Positions 16,887-25,878 of a stretch of 64,000 nucleotides of DNA are shown piece after piece. The translations under genes and the position numbers were made by a program. Position 1 is the stretch's first letter. Every line of letters starts with the position of its first letter. Where the stretch lies: contig NZ_CP117516.1 in the NCBI RefSeq assembly GCF_028621955.1, forward strand, positions 2,626,001 to 2,690,000, given 5' to 3'. The notes beneath the pieces were generated by a model. That model had not been told where the DNA came from. It was given only the letters and a program-made list of their open reading frames with translations, and did no database searches. This DNA is from Erythrobacter sp. BLCC-B19 (GTDB lineage: Bacteria; Pseudomonadota; Alphaproteobacteria; Sphingomonadales; Sphingomonadaceae).

Positions 16887-17444
16887 TCAATCCTCGATGA
16901 CGGCAAGTTCGACCGTGGCATGGCCGCGCGCGACGAGGCCGAGCTCTTCGGCGGCGGCGCGGCTGACATCGATCATGCGACCGCGGGTGAACGGCCCGCG
17001 ATCATTGATCCGCACCACGACGCTGCGCCCCGTCGCGACATTGGTGACGCGCACCAGCGTGCCGAAGGGCAGGGTGCGGTGCGCGGCGGTCATGTCGTCA
17101 TTGTCGAAGCGTTCGCCGCTGGCGGTGCGGCGACCGTCAAACTTGGCGGCATAATAGGACGCGCTGCCCCGGCCGAGCACGGTTTCCTGCGGGGCCGAGG
17201 GGGCGGGGGCTTCGACGATCGCGGCGGGAAGGGTAACGTCGGCGGCGGGTTGCACCGGCACCAGTTCGATGAGGGCCGCGCTCGCGGCAGGCTCGATCGC
17301 GGCAGCGGTCGCGGTTTCGGTGGTCGCGGCGGTGGAAGCGGCGATCGGCGCAAGGCCGAACAGCGCGGCAATCGCGGCGGCCTGCACGCTGCGCTGAGCG
17401 AGGCTGCGGGCACCGAGGCCATGTATGCGATTTTCCCTCCGCAT
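16887..17444 (-). CDS. rlpA: Septal ring lytic transglycosylase / DPBB protein RlpA (185 aa)
   Basis: RlpA cleaves glycan strands lacking stem peptides, often at the division site. After a signal peptide (about residues 20-40) and an Ala/Pro-rich linker, the double-psi beta-barrel domain fills about 92-180: GSASYYAAKFDGRRTASGER, TAAHRTLPFGTLVRVTN with the catalytic-type His, and VRINDRGPFTRGRMIDVS with the catalytic Asp. There is no SPOR domain, so septal targeting by SPOR is not expected. It lies downstream of the 1 kb possible RNA region on the same strand, so its mRNA could have a long leader. Confidence 0.9.
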   Translation of the reverse strand: MRRENRIHGLGARSLAQRSVQAAAIAALFGLAPIAASTAATTETATAAAIEPAASAALIELVPVQPAADVTLPAAIVEAPAPSAPQETVLGRGSASYYAAKFDGRRTASGERFDNDDMTAAHRTLPFGTLVRVTNVATGRSVVVRINDRGPFTRGRMIDVSRAAAEELGLVARGHATVELAVIED

Positions 17445-17658
17445 GACGAGCGCCGTTACAGGGCCGGGTTTACGGAAGGCAAACCGGCGGCTTCATTCAT
17501 CGCCGTGAACCGTCCACTCGGGAACGAGTCGAGCCGGAAACGCGACGAAGCGTTGAATGACGCGGCGCCGCAGCTGGGAGAAATACGGGTGCGGGCAGGG
17601 GGCGACTCGGGTCTTGGACCCAAAATGGGGTGTCGCTGGTAGTCGGTGGCCGGCGCAC

Positions 17659-17688
17659 AGTGCGCAATGCAACCAGTGCGCAATGCAA
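17659..17688. repeat. 16-base tandem repeat, about two copies
   Basis: AGTGCGCAATGCAA occurs at 17659-17672 and again at 17675-17688, separated by CC (period 16). It borders the large hairpin at 17690-17713. Confidence 0.8.
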
Positions 17689-17689
17689 A

Positions 17690-18200
17690 TGGGGCCGGCA
17701 TTGCTGCCGACCCCACTCTCACCGGCGTGTGGATGACCCTCGCTCGTGCTGCGTCCGGCGAACCTTCCGCTTCATCCGCGTGGGGCCATGCTTGGCGCCC
17801 GATGTCTAGCCTCTCGCTGCCCGGCCTTGCGGCTGGCTGCCAAGAGATTTGTCACCGGCGCTCGCGCCGGCATCCGGCTTTCGCTCCCCGTCCGCTGCGT
17901 CCGTCGTCCGGCTTTCGCCCTTCGTCTTTCGCTGCCGTGCGGTTCGCGTCCGCCGAGGCTTTCGTCCCTTTACTGTTCACAAGAGCCGCGGTTTGGGGGC
18001 TTTCGCCGTGTCCGTTGCACTTCCAATCAGCCAGGTTCTCAGCCTGTCCGGTGCCACCGCGTCGCTCCGATCCTTGAATGGGGCCGACTTGCCTTTGGCC
18101 GAAGCCTTCTGCAAACCGTCTCCAGATCGGCGCGTGGACAGATGTCACCGCCATCCTTGGGATAAAAACCTCCGGTTCTTCAAGGCCTTGCGGCTTTCCG
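17690..18200 (-). ncRNA. Candidate structured non-coding RNA (unclassified)
   Basis: The 1,009 bases between rlpA and argG hold no credible protein gene. On the minus strand the motif CGAAAGCC recurs four times (plus-strand positions about 17876, 17910, 17957 and 17998); two copies form complete GGC-GAAA-GCC hairpins with GNRA loops (17910-17919, 17998-18007). A 6-bp stem with a CGAG loop sits at 17855-17870. The region ends at 17690-17713 in a 10-bp stem (one G-T pair) with loop GCAA, terminator-like but with only a short T run. It does not match RNase P RNA, tmRNA, SRP RNA or 6S RNA as I know them. A 100-codon frame (17852-18154, minus) overlaps it, so a small basic protein is the alternative. 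Ends are approximate. Confidence 0.4.
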
Positions 18201-18453
18201 TTCCGGTTGTCTCGTTTCCCGAAGACAGGTTCAAAGTGCGCCTGAATCGGCGTTCTGACAACATTCCGGCTGGCGACTTTTCCACTTCAGGCAGTTTAGC
18301 CTGTGGACACGCGTGGATAACTCAACGCTTCGTCGCAATTGTCACGACGCGCGCGAAGAGCGGGAACGAAACCGCCCTCAAATTGTCACGTTAATGCCCA
18401 CCCGCCGCCGCGACGAGCGCGGCGACTCGGTTTTCCACGGCTCGGATGGGCGA
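18201..18453. other. Intergenic region downstream of argG
   Basis: No gene is seen. On the minus strand a hairpin with a 7-bp stem (CGCCGCG / CGCGGCG, 18406-18424) follows the argG stop and may help end its transcript; it lacks a T run. Near 18301-18320 lie CTGTGGACA and CGTGGATAA, one or two mismatches from a DnaA box (TGTGGATAA), but too few to suggest an origin. Confidence 0.4.
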
Positions 18454-19674
18454 TCAGGCGTCCCGGTTGCGGCGCGAGAGCAGGCGCAGACGCAGGCCGT
18501 TCAGCTTGATGAAGCCCTCGGCGTCCTTCTGGTCATAGGCGCCCGCGTCATCCTCAAAGGTGACGTGCGCTTCGGAATAGAGCGAGTAGGGCGACTTGCG
18601 GCCAACCACGCTCGCCAACCCCTTGTAGAGCTTCAGGCGCACCGTGCCGGTGACCTTGTCCTGCGAATGGTCGATCGCCGCCTGCAACATCTCGCGCTCG
18701 GGCGAGAACCAGAAGCCGTTGTAGATGAGCTCGGCATATTTCGGCATCAGCTCGTCCTTGAGATGCGCCGCGCCGCGATCCAGCGTGATCTGCTCGATCC
18801 CGCGATGCGCGCGGGCGTAGATTTCGCCACCGGGGGTTTCGTACATCCCGCGCGATTTCATGCCGACGAAGCGGTTTTCGACGAGGTCGAGCCGGCCAAT
18901 GCCGTGTTTGCGGCCGAGATCGTTGAGGGCGGCGAGCAAGGTGGCAGGCGACATGGCCTCGCCGTTGAGGGCCACGCCGTCACCCTTCTCGAAATCGACG
19001 GTGATGTATTCCGGCTGATCCGGCGCGTCTTCGGGATTGACCGTGCGGCTGTAGACGTAGTCGGGGGTCTCCTCCCACGGGTCTTCCAGCACTTTGCCCT
19101 CGGACGAGGTGTGCAGCAGGTTCGCATCGGTCGAGAACGGGCTGTCGCCGCGCTTGTCCTTGGGCACCTGGATCTGATGGGCTTCGGCCCAGGCGATCAG
19201 CGCGGTGCGGCTGGTGAGGTTCCACTCGCGCCACGGGGCGATCACCTTGATGTCGGGATCGAGCGCATAGGCCGACAGCTCGAAGCGCACCTGATCATTG
19301 CCCTTGCCGGTCGCGCCGTGGGCGATGAAGTCTGCGCCGGTCTGGTGCGCGATCTCGACCAAGCGCTTCGAGATCAGCGGACGCGCGATCGAGGTGCCGA
19401 GCAGGTAGTCGCCTTCATAACGGGCATTGGCGCGCATCATCGGGAAGACGAAATCGCGCACGAATTCCTCGCGCACATCCTCGATGAAGATGTGATCATC
19501 GGGGATGCCCATGGCGCGGGCCTTGGCGCGCGCGGGTTCGATTTCCTCGCCTTGCCCCAAGTCAGCGGTGAAAGTGACGACTTCCAGCCCGCGCTCCACG
19601 CTCAGCCACTTGGCGATGACGCTGGTATCGAGACCGCCCGAATAGGCGAGGACGACTTTCTGGGGCTGGGTCAT
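18454..19674 (-). CDS. argG: Argininosuccinate synthase (406 aa)
   Basis: Joins citrulline and aspartate with ATP in arginine biosynthesis. The PP-loop [10 protein letters not shown] lies at residues 10-19, followed by [17 protein letters not shown] and the citrulline/aspartate-binding stretches GTSIARPLI and [14 protein letters not shown]. Length is normal. The start ATG at 19674 has an AAGGAA site; the frame is open further up but lacks family sequence there. It appears monocistronic. Confidence 0.97.
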   Translation of the reverse strand: MTQPQKVVLAYSGGLDTSVIAKWLSVERGLEVVTFTADLGQGEEIEPARAKARAMGIPDDHIFIEDVREEFVRDFVFPMMRANARYEGDYLLGTSIARPLISKRLVEIAHQTGADFIAHGATGKGNDQVRFELSAYALDPDIKVIAPWREWNLTSRTALIAWAEAHQIQVPKDKRGDSPFSTDANLLHTSSEGKVLEDPWEETPDYVYSRTVNPEDAPDQPEYITVDFEKGDGVALNGEAMSPATLLAALNDLGRKHGIGRLDLVENRFVGMKSRGMYETPGGEIYARAHRGIEQITLDRGAAHLKDELMPKYAELIYNGFWFSPEREMLQAAIDHSQDKVTGTVRLKLYKGLASVVGRKSPYSLYSEAHVTFEDDAGAYDQKDAEGFIKLNGLRLRLLSRRNRDA

Positions 19675-19855
19675 GGGAGAGGTTCCTTGGGGAATGAATG
19701 CGCGGCGCGCCCCTAACAGCGCGGGCGCGCGGGGGCAATCGCGCTTTCGCGCGCGGGCTACGCGGCGCGGCATCTTGGCAATCGGCCGCTAAGGATTACC
19801 TGTTAAGAGCTTCGCGCGATGGCGTATTATCCGCGCGGTCAATCAGGGGTCATTG

Positions 19856-21220
19856 ATGCTGACAATGTGGAGCAAGGCGCGCGAGATGGCGGTGGCAACC
19901 CCGCCGGAGCGCAATCGCTGGGTCGATTTTCTGCGCGCGGTCTCGATTCTGGCGGTGGTGTTCGGCCACTGGCTGATGGCCGGGCTCTACGTTAACGAAG
20001 CGGGCGAGCTGACGCGCGGCGATCTCTTGTCGGTGTCGCAATGGGCGCACTGGCTGACCTGGGGGTTCCAGGTGATGCCGGTGTTCTTCCTTGTCGGCGG
20101 CTATTCCAACTCGGTCAGCTGGGATGCGGTGACGCGCAAGGCTGCGCCCGATCAGCCGGGCGTCTATCGCGACTGGCTGGCGAGCCGGGTGCAGCGCCTG
20201 ATCACCCCGACCTTTCCGGTGCTGCTGCTGTGGGCCGCGTTGGCGCTGATCCTGACGCAGGTAGGCCTGCCTCGGACACAGATCCGCATGGCGACCGAGG
20301 CGGCGCTGATCCCGGTGTGGTTCCTTGCGGTCTATCTGCTGGTCACGGCCTGCACCCCGGTGATGTTCCGCGCATGGCAACGCTTCGGGTGGCTGAGCTT
20401 TGCCGCGCTGATCCCGCTTGCGATGCTGACCGACTGGCTGACCTTCACGGCCAAGGTGCCATGGGTCAATTTCACCAATTTCCTCTGGGTGTTCCTCGCG
20501 ATCCACCAGCTCGGCTTTGCGTGGCGGGCGGGCAAGTTCGACAATCGCCTTCTGGCATGGGGCTGGTTTGGCGTGGGGCTTGCGGTGCTGGTGCGGATCA
20601 CGGTTTTCGGGTTCTACCCGGTGTCGATGGTGAGTGCGCCCGGTGGCTTTTCCAACTCGCTGCCGCCGACGCTGGCGCTGCTGGCGCTGGGGATGGTGCA
20701 GGTGGGGCTTGTGCTGGGGCTGGAGCCATTGGGGCGGCGGATGCTGGGCAGCGTGCGCCTGTGGACCGCGACCGTGCTGATGAACGGCATGATCATGACG
20801 GTGTTCCTGTGGCACCTCACCGCCTTCGTGCTGGTGATGACGGTGGCGTGGCTTGGTTTTGGCGGAGCGGGGCTGGATACCGTGCCGGGGAGCGCGGCGT
20901 GGTGGCTCTCGCGCCCCTTGTGGCTGGGCATCTATATCCTCGCGCTGCTGCCGATGATCGCGATCTTCGCGCGGCATGAGCGCAGCTTCGGCCCGATCCG
21001 CGGCGGGCGCACGGTGCCGCGCCTGCGCGCGGTGCTGGGGGTGCTAGCGATCTGCGCCGGGTTGGGAGCGACCGCGGGACTGACGATTGCCAGCCCCGAA
21101 GGCGTCACCGGCGTGCGCCTGTGGGTGATCGCCCTGCCGCTGCTGGGCGCGGCGATGATGGGCTTCGGCCCGGTCTATCGCCCGCGCAACCGGCCCGGAT
21201 CGAGCGGCGAGCCGGCCTAG
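19856..21220 (+). CDS. Acyltransferase 3 family membrane protein (454 aa)
   Basis: An integral membrane O-acyltransferase-like protein with about 10-12 helices. The N-terminus RNRWVDFLRAVSILAVVFGHWLM contains the family's R-x(3)-DFLR block and the conserved His in the first helix; FFLVGGYSNSVSW is the second typical block. Such proteins acetylate or succinylate surface sugars. The ATG at 19856 is used; an ATG nine bases further is an alternative. The stop shares CTAG (21217-21220) with the convergent cfa gene. Confidence 0.8.
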   Translation: MLTMWSKAREMAVATPPERNRWVDFLRAVSILAVVFGHWLMAGLYVNEAGELTRGDLLSVSQWAHWLTWGFQVMPVFFLVGGYSNSVSWDAVTRKAAPDQPGVYRDWLASRVQRLITPTFPVLLLWAALALILTQVGLPRTQIRMATEAALIPVWFLAVYLLVTACTPVMFRAWQRFGWLSFAALIPLAMLTDWLTFTAKVPWVNFTNFLWVFLAIHQLGFAWRAGKFDNRLLAWGWFGVGLAVLVRITVFGFYPVSMVSAPGGFSNSLPPTLALLALGMVQVGLVLGLEPLGRRMLGSVRLWTATVLMNGMIMTVFLWHLTAFVLVMTVAWLGFGGAGLDTVPGSAAWWLSRPLWLGIYILALLPMIAIFARHERSFGPIRGGRTVPRLRAVLGVLAICAGLGATAGLTIASPEGVTGVRLWVIALPLLGAAMMGFGPVYRPRNRPGSSGEPA

Positions 21221-22443
21221 CTGCCGATCAGATAGTCGCGCGTGATCGGCAGGGCGTGGCGGCTGCGCACGTACTGAATCTGGTAATTGCCCATCCCCCC
21301 GTGCTCGAACACGGTCGCAGCACCGGCGAGATAGAACGTCCACATCCGGAAGAACGTCTCGTCATGGAGGGCGATGATTGCATCGCGGTGAGCGAGGCAA
21401 TTGGCATACCAGGCGCGGATCGTCTTCGCGTAGTGGAGCCGTAGCGTCTCCACGTCCGCCGCGATCAGCCGCACTTTCTCCGATGCGGCCAGCGTCTCGG
21501 ACAGGGCCGGGATATAGCCGCCGGGGAAGATGTACTTGCGGGTAAAGGCATCGGTGGTGCCCGGCCCGCCGAAGCGGCCGATGGTGTGGAGCAGCATCAC
21601 CCCGTCGTCGGCCAGCATCCTTGCGCAGGCGGCAAAGAATGTGTCGAACTGCGCGCGGCCGACGTGTTCGAACATCCCGACCGACACGATCCGGTCGAAC
21701 CGCCGTCCACTGGCGGCGGTATCGCGGTAATCTTCCAGCAGGATCGTCACCCGGTCGGCCACCCCTGCCGCCTGCACCCGCTGCCGGGCGAGCGCGGCCT
21801 GTTCTTCCGATAGCGTGATCCCGGTCACCCGCACGCCGTGTTCGCGTGCGAGTTGGATCGCCATGCCGCCCCAGCCGCAGCCGATGTCGAGCACCTCCTG
21901 CCCTGCCGACAGATGCAGCTTGCGCGCGATATGCGCGAGCTTGGCCCCCTGCGCCTCGGCCAGCGAGGTAACACCCTCGCGCCAATAGGCACAGGAATAC
22001 TGCCAGTGCTCGGCATCGAGCATCAGCGCGTAGAGATCATTGCCGATGTCGTAATGGTGCGCGACGTTCTGCTTGGAGCTTATCGCATTGTTGATCTGCT
22101 CGGCGGCAAAGCTGGCGCGGCCGATAAGCCGCTTGATCCGGCTGGGCCGTCCGAGATCACCGCCCTTGTCCCAGGGGTTGTTGGCACGCAGCAGGCTGAC
22201 GAGGCCCATCACGTCGCCCTCCTCGATCACCAGACGCCCAGCGATGAAGGCCTCTGCCGCGCCCAGCCGCGGATCGAGGATGATGTCGCGCGGAACGTGG
22301 GCGTCGGTGAAACGGATCACGATGTCCGGAAAGCCGTCAGCCGCATGGCCATAGGTCGCAGCGCTGCCATCGGCAAAGACGACGCCGAGCCGCCCCTGCT
22401 TGACGGCACGGGCGAGAAACCGGTCGAGGAGAGGCTTGCTCAT
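21217..22443 (-). CDS. cfa: Cyclopropane-fatty-acyl-phospholipid synthase family methyltransferase (408 aa)
   Basis: Transfers a methylene group from SAM to unsaturated acyl chains of membrane phospholipids. The N-terminal ~110 residues form the lipid-binding domain. The Rossmann domain starts with KQNVAHHYDIGNDLYALMLD and the SAM motif VLDIGCGWGG at 184-193; later come SVGMFEHVG and RKYIFPGGYIP, all typical of Cfa. A strong AGGAG site precedes the ATG. Length is close to the E. coli enzyme. It is convergent with the acyltransferase gene. Confidence 0.93.
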   Translation of the reverse strand: MSKPLLDRFLARAVKQGRLGVVFADGSAATYGHAADGFPDIVIRFTDAHVPRDIILDPRLGAAEAFIAGRLVIEEGDVMGLVSLLRANNPWDKGGDLGRPSRIKRLIGRASFAAEQINNAISSKQNVAHHYDIGNDLYALMLDAEHWQYSCAYWREGVTSLAEAQGAKLAHIARKLHLSAGQEVLDIGCGWGGMAIQLAREHGVRVTGITLSEEQAALARQRVQAAGVADRVTILLEDYRDTAASGRRFDRIVSVGMFEHVGRAQFDTFFAACARMLADDGVMLLHTIGRFGGPGTTDAFTRKYIFPGGYIPALSETLAASEKVRLIAADVETLRLHYAKTIRAWYANCLAHRDAIIALHDETFFRMWTFYLAGAATVFEHGGMGNYQIQYVRSRHALPITRDYLIGS

Positions 22444-22542
22444 GGGGCTCCTTTCGTGGCTCGTGAATGAAACGCGCGCGTGTTATTGTGGTTTCACATC
22501 GGCGCGGCCACGCGGACGCGCGCTTGCGGGGGGAGGGCGAGA

Positions 22543-22983
22543 ATGGCTGAAGCCAAGACCAAGATCACCGAGGTAACGGTCGAGGCGTTTCTTGAGGGCG
22601 TCGAACCACCGGCCAAGCGCGAGGAGGGCCGCTTGCTCGATGCCCTGTTCCGCAAGGTCACGGGGGAGGTGCCCAAAATGTGGGGCCCGACCATCATCGG
22701 CTATGGCCAATATCGCACCACCTACGAAAGCGGGCGCGCCGTGCACTGGATGCGCACCGGCTTTTCTCCGAGAAAGGCCAAGCATTCGCTCTATTTCATG
22801 GGCGGATATTGCGATCCCGTGACCGGGTCGGGTCGTGATGAAAAACTGATGCGGCTGGGCAAATACACCACCGGCAAGAGCTGTCTTTACGTGAACAAGC
22901 TGGGCGATATCGACCTCGGCGTGCTGGAGGAAATCATCGCTGCCGATTGGGCCGCGATGATGCGGCTGTTTCCCGAAAGCTAG
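22543..22983 (+). CDS. DUF1801 domain protein (146 aa)
   Basis: Starts at 22543 (MAEAKTKITEVTVEAFLEGV) behind a GGGGGGAGGG site. The pattern FRKVTGEVPKMWGPTIIGYG, RTGFSPRKAKHSLYFMGG and GKSCLYVNKLGDIDLGVLEE is that of DUF1801, a small fold related to YdhG. No catalytic role is established. It is divergent from cfa and shares its CTAG stop with the convergent oxidoreductase gene. Confidence 0.85.
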   Translation: MAEAKTKITEVTVEAFLEGVEPPAKREEGRLLDALFRKVTGEVPKMWGPTIIGYGQYRTTYESGRAVHWMRTGFSPRKAKHSLYFMGGYCDPVTGSGRDEKLMRLGKYTTGKSCLYVNKLGDIDLGVLEEIIAADWAAMMRLFPES

Positions 22984-23729
22984 ACGCCCGCGTACCACTG
23001 GTATCCGGCCACATCCTCCCAGAAGCCGCCCTTGCCCTGACCGATCTGTTCAAAGCTGGTGACGGCCTCGATCGCCTTCACATATTTCGCCTGCTTGTAG
23101 CCCAGCTGCCGCTCGATCCGCATCCGCAAGGGCGCGCCGTTCTTCTCGGGCAGGGGTTCGCCGTTGAGGCTGTGCGCGATGATCGTTTGCGGGTGATAGG
23201 CATCGACCATGTCGATGCTCTCGTAATAGTCGCGCCCATAGAGCGTATCGGCGCAGCGGAAGACGAGGAACTTCGCCTCGGGCTTCACCTTGGCGGCATC
23301 GAGCAGCGCGGAAAGCTGCGGCCCCTGCCACTCGCCGATCGCGCTCCAGCCTTCGACACAGTCGTGGCGGGTGATCTGGGTGCGCTGCGGCATGGCCTTG
23401 AGCTCCGCCAGCGTCAGGGCGAGCGGCACCTCCACCAGCCCGCGCACCTCCAGCCGCCAATCGGGAAAGCCACTGGCCAGCTGCGCCTTGTAGAACGGGT
23501 CTTCAACCGTCACCGAGCCATTGCCGCGAAAGGTGGGCGAACGTTCGGCGCGGGTATATTCCGGCGCGAGGCCTTGCTTGCCCGCCAGCGCGCGGTGGAC
23601 GGCACGGTGCCCGTCCTCGGCAGCCTCGAACAGGCTTTGGGTTGTCTCGCTCTGGTTGATCTTGGAACAGGCGCTCGCGCCCAGCGCGGCAATCCCGGCA
23701 AGCAGTGAACGGCGCGGCAGATCAACCAT
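22980..23729 (-). CDS. Molybdopterin-dependent oxidoreductase, sulfite oxidase/YedY-like (249 aa)
   Basis: The start MVDLPRRSLLAGIAALGASAC has a twin-arginine motif, so the cofactor-loaded enzyme is exported folded; Cys21 could even be lipidated. Cys124 in RHDCVEGWSAIGEWQG is the expected molybdenum ligand. It overlaps the cytochrome b gene by eight bases, which suggests an electron-transfer pair on the periplasmic face. It is shorter than E. coli MsrP (YedY), and the partner is a cytochrome b561-type protein rather than MsrQ, so I leave it unnamed. The substrate is unknown. Confidence 0.85.
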   Translation of the reverse strand: MVDLPRRSLLAGIAALGASACSKINQSETTQSLFEAAEDGHRAVHRALAGKQGLAPEYTRAERSPTFRGNGSVTVEDPFYKAQLASGFPDWRLEVRGLVEVPLALTLAELKAMPQRTQITRHDCVEGWSAIGEWQGPQLSALLDAAKVKPEAKFLVFRCADTLYGRDYYESIDMVDAYHPQTIIAHSLNGEPLPEKNGAPLRMRIERQLGYKQAKYVKAIEAVTSFEQIGQGKGGFWEDVAGYQWYAGV

Positions 23730-24456
23730 GAGCGGGCACTCCTTCCTGGGTGTCGGCGACGGGTGGAGGCGGGGCAGGCGGCGGGGGCGCGGGCGCCGTC
23801 TCGTCACGCTTGCCTCCGGTGAACATTTCAACGATCAGCCGCCAATCGGTCAGCGCCAGCAACAGGTGAATGACGAAGAAGCCGAAAATCCCCCAGGCGG
23901 CAATGAAATGGAGCGAACGCGCGCTCTGCCGGCCGCCGAGCAGGTCGAGCAGCCACGGCGCGACCGCCTGAAAGCCGGGACTGATCGCCAGTCCGGTGAA
24001 CAGCATCAGCGGCAGCAGCACGCCGAACACCATGCCATAAAGGATGCGCTGCACCGGGTTGTAGCCATGCGCGGCCCCTCCCGGCGCATGGGCCTTGATC
24101 GAGGCAAGCACGGCGCGCGGAGTCCAGTCGGAGGGCCGGGTGGTGAGATCGCGGCGGAAATGGCCATTCACCAGCATCGCGATCCAGATGAAGGCAACGC
24201 CCAGCCCGAATGGCCAGGCGGCGGTAATGTGCCAGTCGCGCGCCACGGCGAGGTTGTAATGCTGCGGGATCGTCCCCCAGCCGGGGAACTTGATGACGTG
24301 CAGCCATGCGTCCTTGGGATCGAAGCCGTAATCGCCCCAATAGAGGTGGCGGTGGGCGTTGGAGATATTGAGCCCGGTCATGAACAGCACGATGATCGCG
24401 GCGGCATTGATCCAGTGCCACAGGCGTGTCGATAGAGCGTGCTTCGGTCGTTTCAT
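23722..24456 (-). CDS. Cytochrome b/b6-type membrane protein, electron partner (244 aa)
   Basis: A cytochrome b561-like di-heme membrane protein: STRLWHWINAAAIIVLFMTG with an early helix His, HWDIT-like WHITAAWPFGLG, YNPVQRILYGMVFGVLLPLM and SLHFIAAWGIFGFFVIHLLL with further His residues on helices. The C-terminus is Pro-rich and cytoplasmic. It overlaps both neighbours: its ATG lies in the stop of the SDR gene (ATGA, 24453-24456) and its end overlaps the oxidoreductase start. The likely role is passing electrons between the quinone pool and the exported molybdoenzyme. Confidence 0.85.
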   Translation of the reverse strand: MKRPKHALSTRLWHWINAAAIIVLFMTGLNISNAHRHLYWGDYGFDPKDAWLHVIKFPGWGTIPQHYNLAVARDWHITAAWPFGLGVAFIWIAMLVNGHFRRDLTTRPSDWTPRAVLASIKAHAPGGAAHGYNPVQRILYGMVFGVLLPLMLFTGLAISPGFQAVAPWLLDLLGGRQSARSLHFIAAWGIFGFFVIHLLLALTDWRLIVEMFTGGKRDETAPAPPPPAPPPPVADTQEGVPAHG

Positions 24457-25259
24457 GCCGTTCCCCCTTGTCCCTCCTCACGCGCCAGCCAGATCACGTC
24501 GCGCGGCTGATCCATGAGGTGCTGTCCGCTGTCGATGAACAGGCTCTGCCCGCTCGCCAGCGCGCCGCTCGCCAGGAACAGCGCCGCATCGGCGATCTCG
24601 TCCGGGCCGGTCTTGCGCCCGAGCAGGTTGAGCCGGTGCGAAATCTCGGTCTCTTCCTCGCGCTGGTCGTGGCTCGCGAGAATGGCGCCGGGGGCAATGC
24701 CGTAGATCCTGGCGCCGCTGCCAGCGTTGCCCTTGGCCAGCATCCCGATTGTCGCTGCCAGTGCGTGTTTGGACATGGTGTAGCTGAAGAAATCGGGGTT
24801 GGTGTTCTCGATCTTCATGTCGGTGACATTGATCACGCTGCGCACGCCGTCACGCCCCCCGGTGAGGGCGATAAAGGCCTGGGCCAGCCGGGCCGGGGCG
24901 AGAGCGTTGACTTGCATCGCCTCCCGGTTCGTTGCGGGATCGAGTGCGGTTACACTGTCATAATCAAAAACTGATGCCGAATTGACGAGGCACCGCCAAC
25001 CGGGCAGCCGCGCGGCCAGCGCGGTGATGGCGGCGACGGCAGCGTCATCGTCGAGCAGGTCAAAGCCGATCGTCTCGGCAGAGGGGAGCGCTGCGGCCAG
25101 CGCATCGGCAGCGGTGGCAGAGGCGCGGTAATGGATCACCACGTGCCATCCGGCCTCGGCAAAGCGGCGCGTGATCGCTGCGCCGATACGGGTCGCCCCG
25201 CCGGTCACAAGAACGGCGGGGCGGGGAGTGTGGGGCGCTGCGGCGGTCATGTCGGGCAT
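24453..25259 (-). CDS. Short-chain dehydrogenase, FolM/pteridine reductase-like (268 aa)
   Basis: NAD(P)-dependent SDR. The cofactor motif reads TGGATRIG (residues 19-26), with an Arg typical of pteridine reductases instead of the usual TGxxxGIG. YTMSKHALA gives the YxxxK pair, and the end SLFIDSGQHL matches the FolM/PTR1 group. Reduction of a dihydropterin is therefore a reasonable guess and would fit the neighbouring pterin-cofactor enzyme. The start is either 25259 or the ATG at 25250; neither has a good ribosome site. First gene of a coupled three-gene operon. Confidence 0.8.
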   Translation of the reverse strand: MPDMTAAAPHTPRPAVLVTGGATRIGAAITRRFAEAGWHVVIHYRASATAADALAAALPSAETIGFDLLDDDAAVAAITALAARLPGWRCLVNSASVFDYDSVTALDPATNREAMQVNALAPARLAQAFIALTGGRDGVRSVINVTDMKIENTNPDFFSYTMSKHALAATIGMLAKGNAGSGARIYGIAPGAILASHDQREEETEISHRLNLLGRKTGPDEIADAALFLASGALASGQSLFIDSGQHLMDQPRDVIWLAREEGQGGTA

Positions 25260-25336
25260 GACGCCAGCGCTATCAGTGCGGGGGCCGCGCTTCAATCGGG
25301 GAGCGGCGCGCGGCCCTCCTGCCGATTACGGCGCGC

Positions 25337-25771
25337 TTAGCGACAACGCAGCTCGCCCCGGTCAATCTCGCGGCCGAGCAGACCGCCACCGATCGCGCCG
25401 AGCAGCGTGCCGACGGTGCGATCGCCGCGGGTGTCGACCGTGCGGCCGAGCAGCGCGCCGACACCGGCGCCGATCACAAGGCCCGTGGTGCCGTTGTCGC
25501 GGCGGCAGTAGTAGCGGTTGCCATCGCGCCAGATGCGGTCATTGCGGCCCAGGCGGCGCGGCTCGTAGTAGCGGCCGCGATCATCGTAGATCCGCTTGCG
25601 CTTGCGGTGTTCGGCGATGTCGGCCGTCAGCGGCAGCGAGTTGGCATCGGTCGCGGCAAAGGCGGACGGGGCCGGTGCAGCCGCGCGCGGCAGTTCGGCA
25701 GCCTGAGCGGCGGGGACACCCATCGGCAAGGCCATGCTGGCCGTGGCAACGATAAGGGCGAGCTTCTTCAT
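25337..25771 (-). CDS. Glycine-zipper 2TM envelope protein, copy 2 (144 aa)
   Basis: Signal peptide MKKLALIVATASMALPMGVPAAQA, then a variable linker and a basic Arg/Tyr-rich block (RYYEPRRLGRNDRIWRDGNR). The C-terminal glycine-zipper segment (GLVIGAGVGALLGRTVDTRG, then GTLLGAIGGGLLGREIDRG) is like the Rick_17kDa/2TM family of outer-membrane-associated proteins. One Cys precedes the zipper (YYCRRDNGTTG) and one ends the protein (RCR), a possible disulfide. Clear paralog of the gene 107 bases upstream. Confidence 0.78.
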   Translation of the reverse strand: MKKLALIVATASMALPMGVPAAQAAELPRAAAPAPSAFAATDANSLPLTADIAEHRKRKRIYDDRGRYYEPRRLGRNDRIWRDGNRYYCRRDNGTTGLVIGAGVGALLGRTVDTRGDRTVGTLLGAIGGGLLGREIDRGELRCR

Positions 25772-25878
25772 GACAGGTCCTTTCGGTTTGTCTGCATTGG
25801 AAGGGTAGGAGGTTAAGCGGGTGTGAGAGGGCGGGGCCGGTGCGCCCTAGGCGCTGTCCGGCCCCGCCCCGTCACGCA

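Noticed and set aside
17646..18077. Plus-strand frames in the argG-rlpA gap as protein genes
   Set aside because: All three frames give Arg/Ser/Pro-rich nonsense with no ribosome site; repeated hairpins explain the composition better.
18301..18320. Possible DnaA boxes and origin
   Set aside because: Only two imperfect matches, no AT-rich unwinding element and no origin-linked genes nearby.
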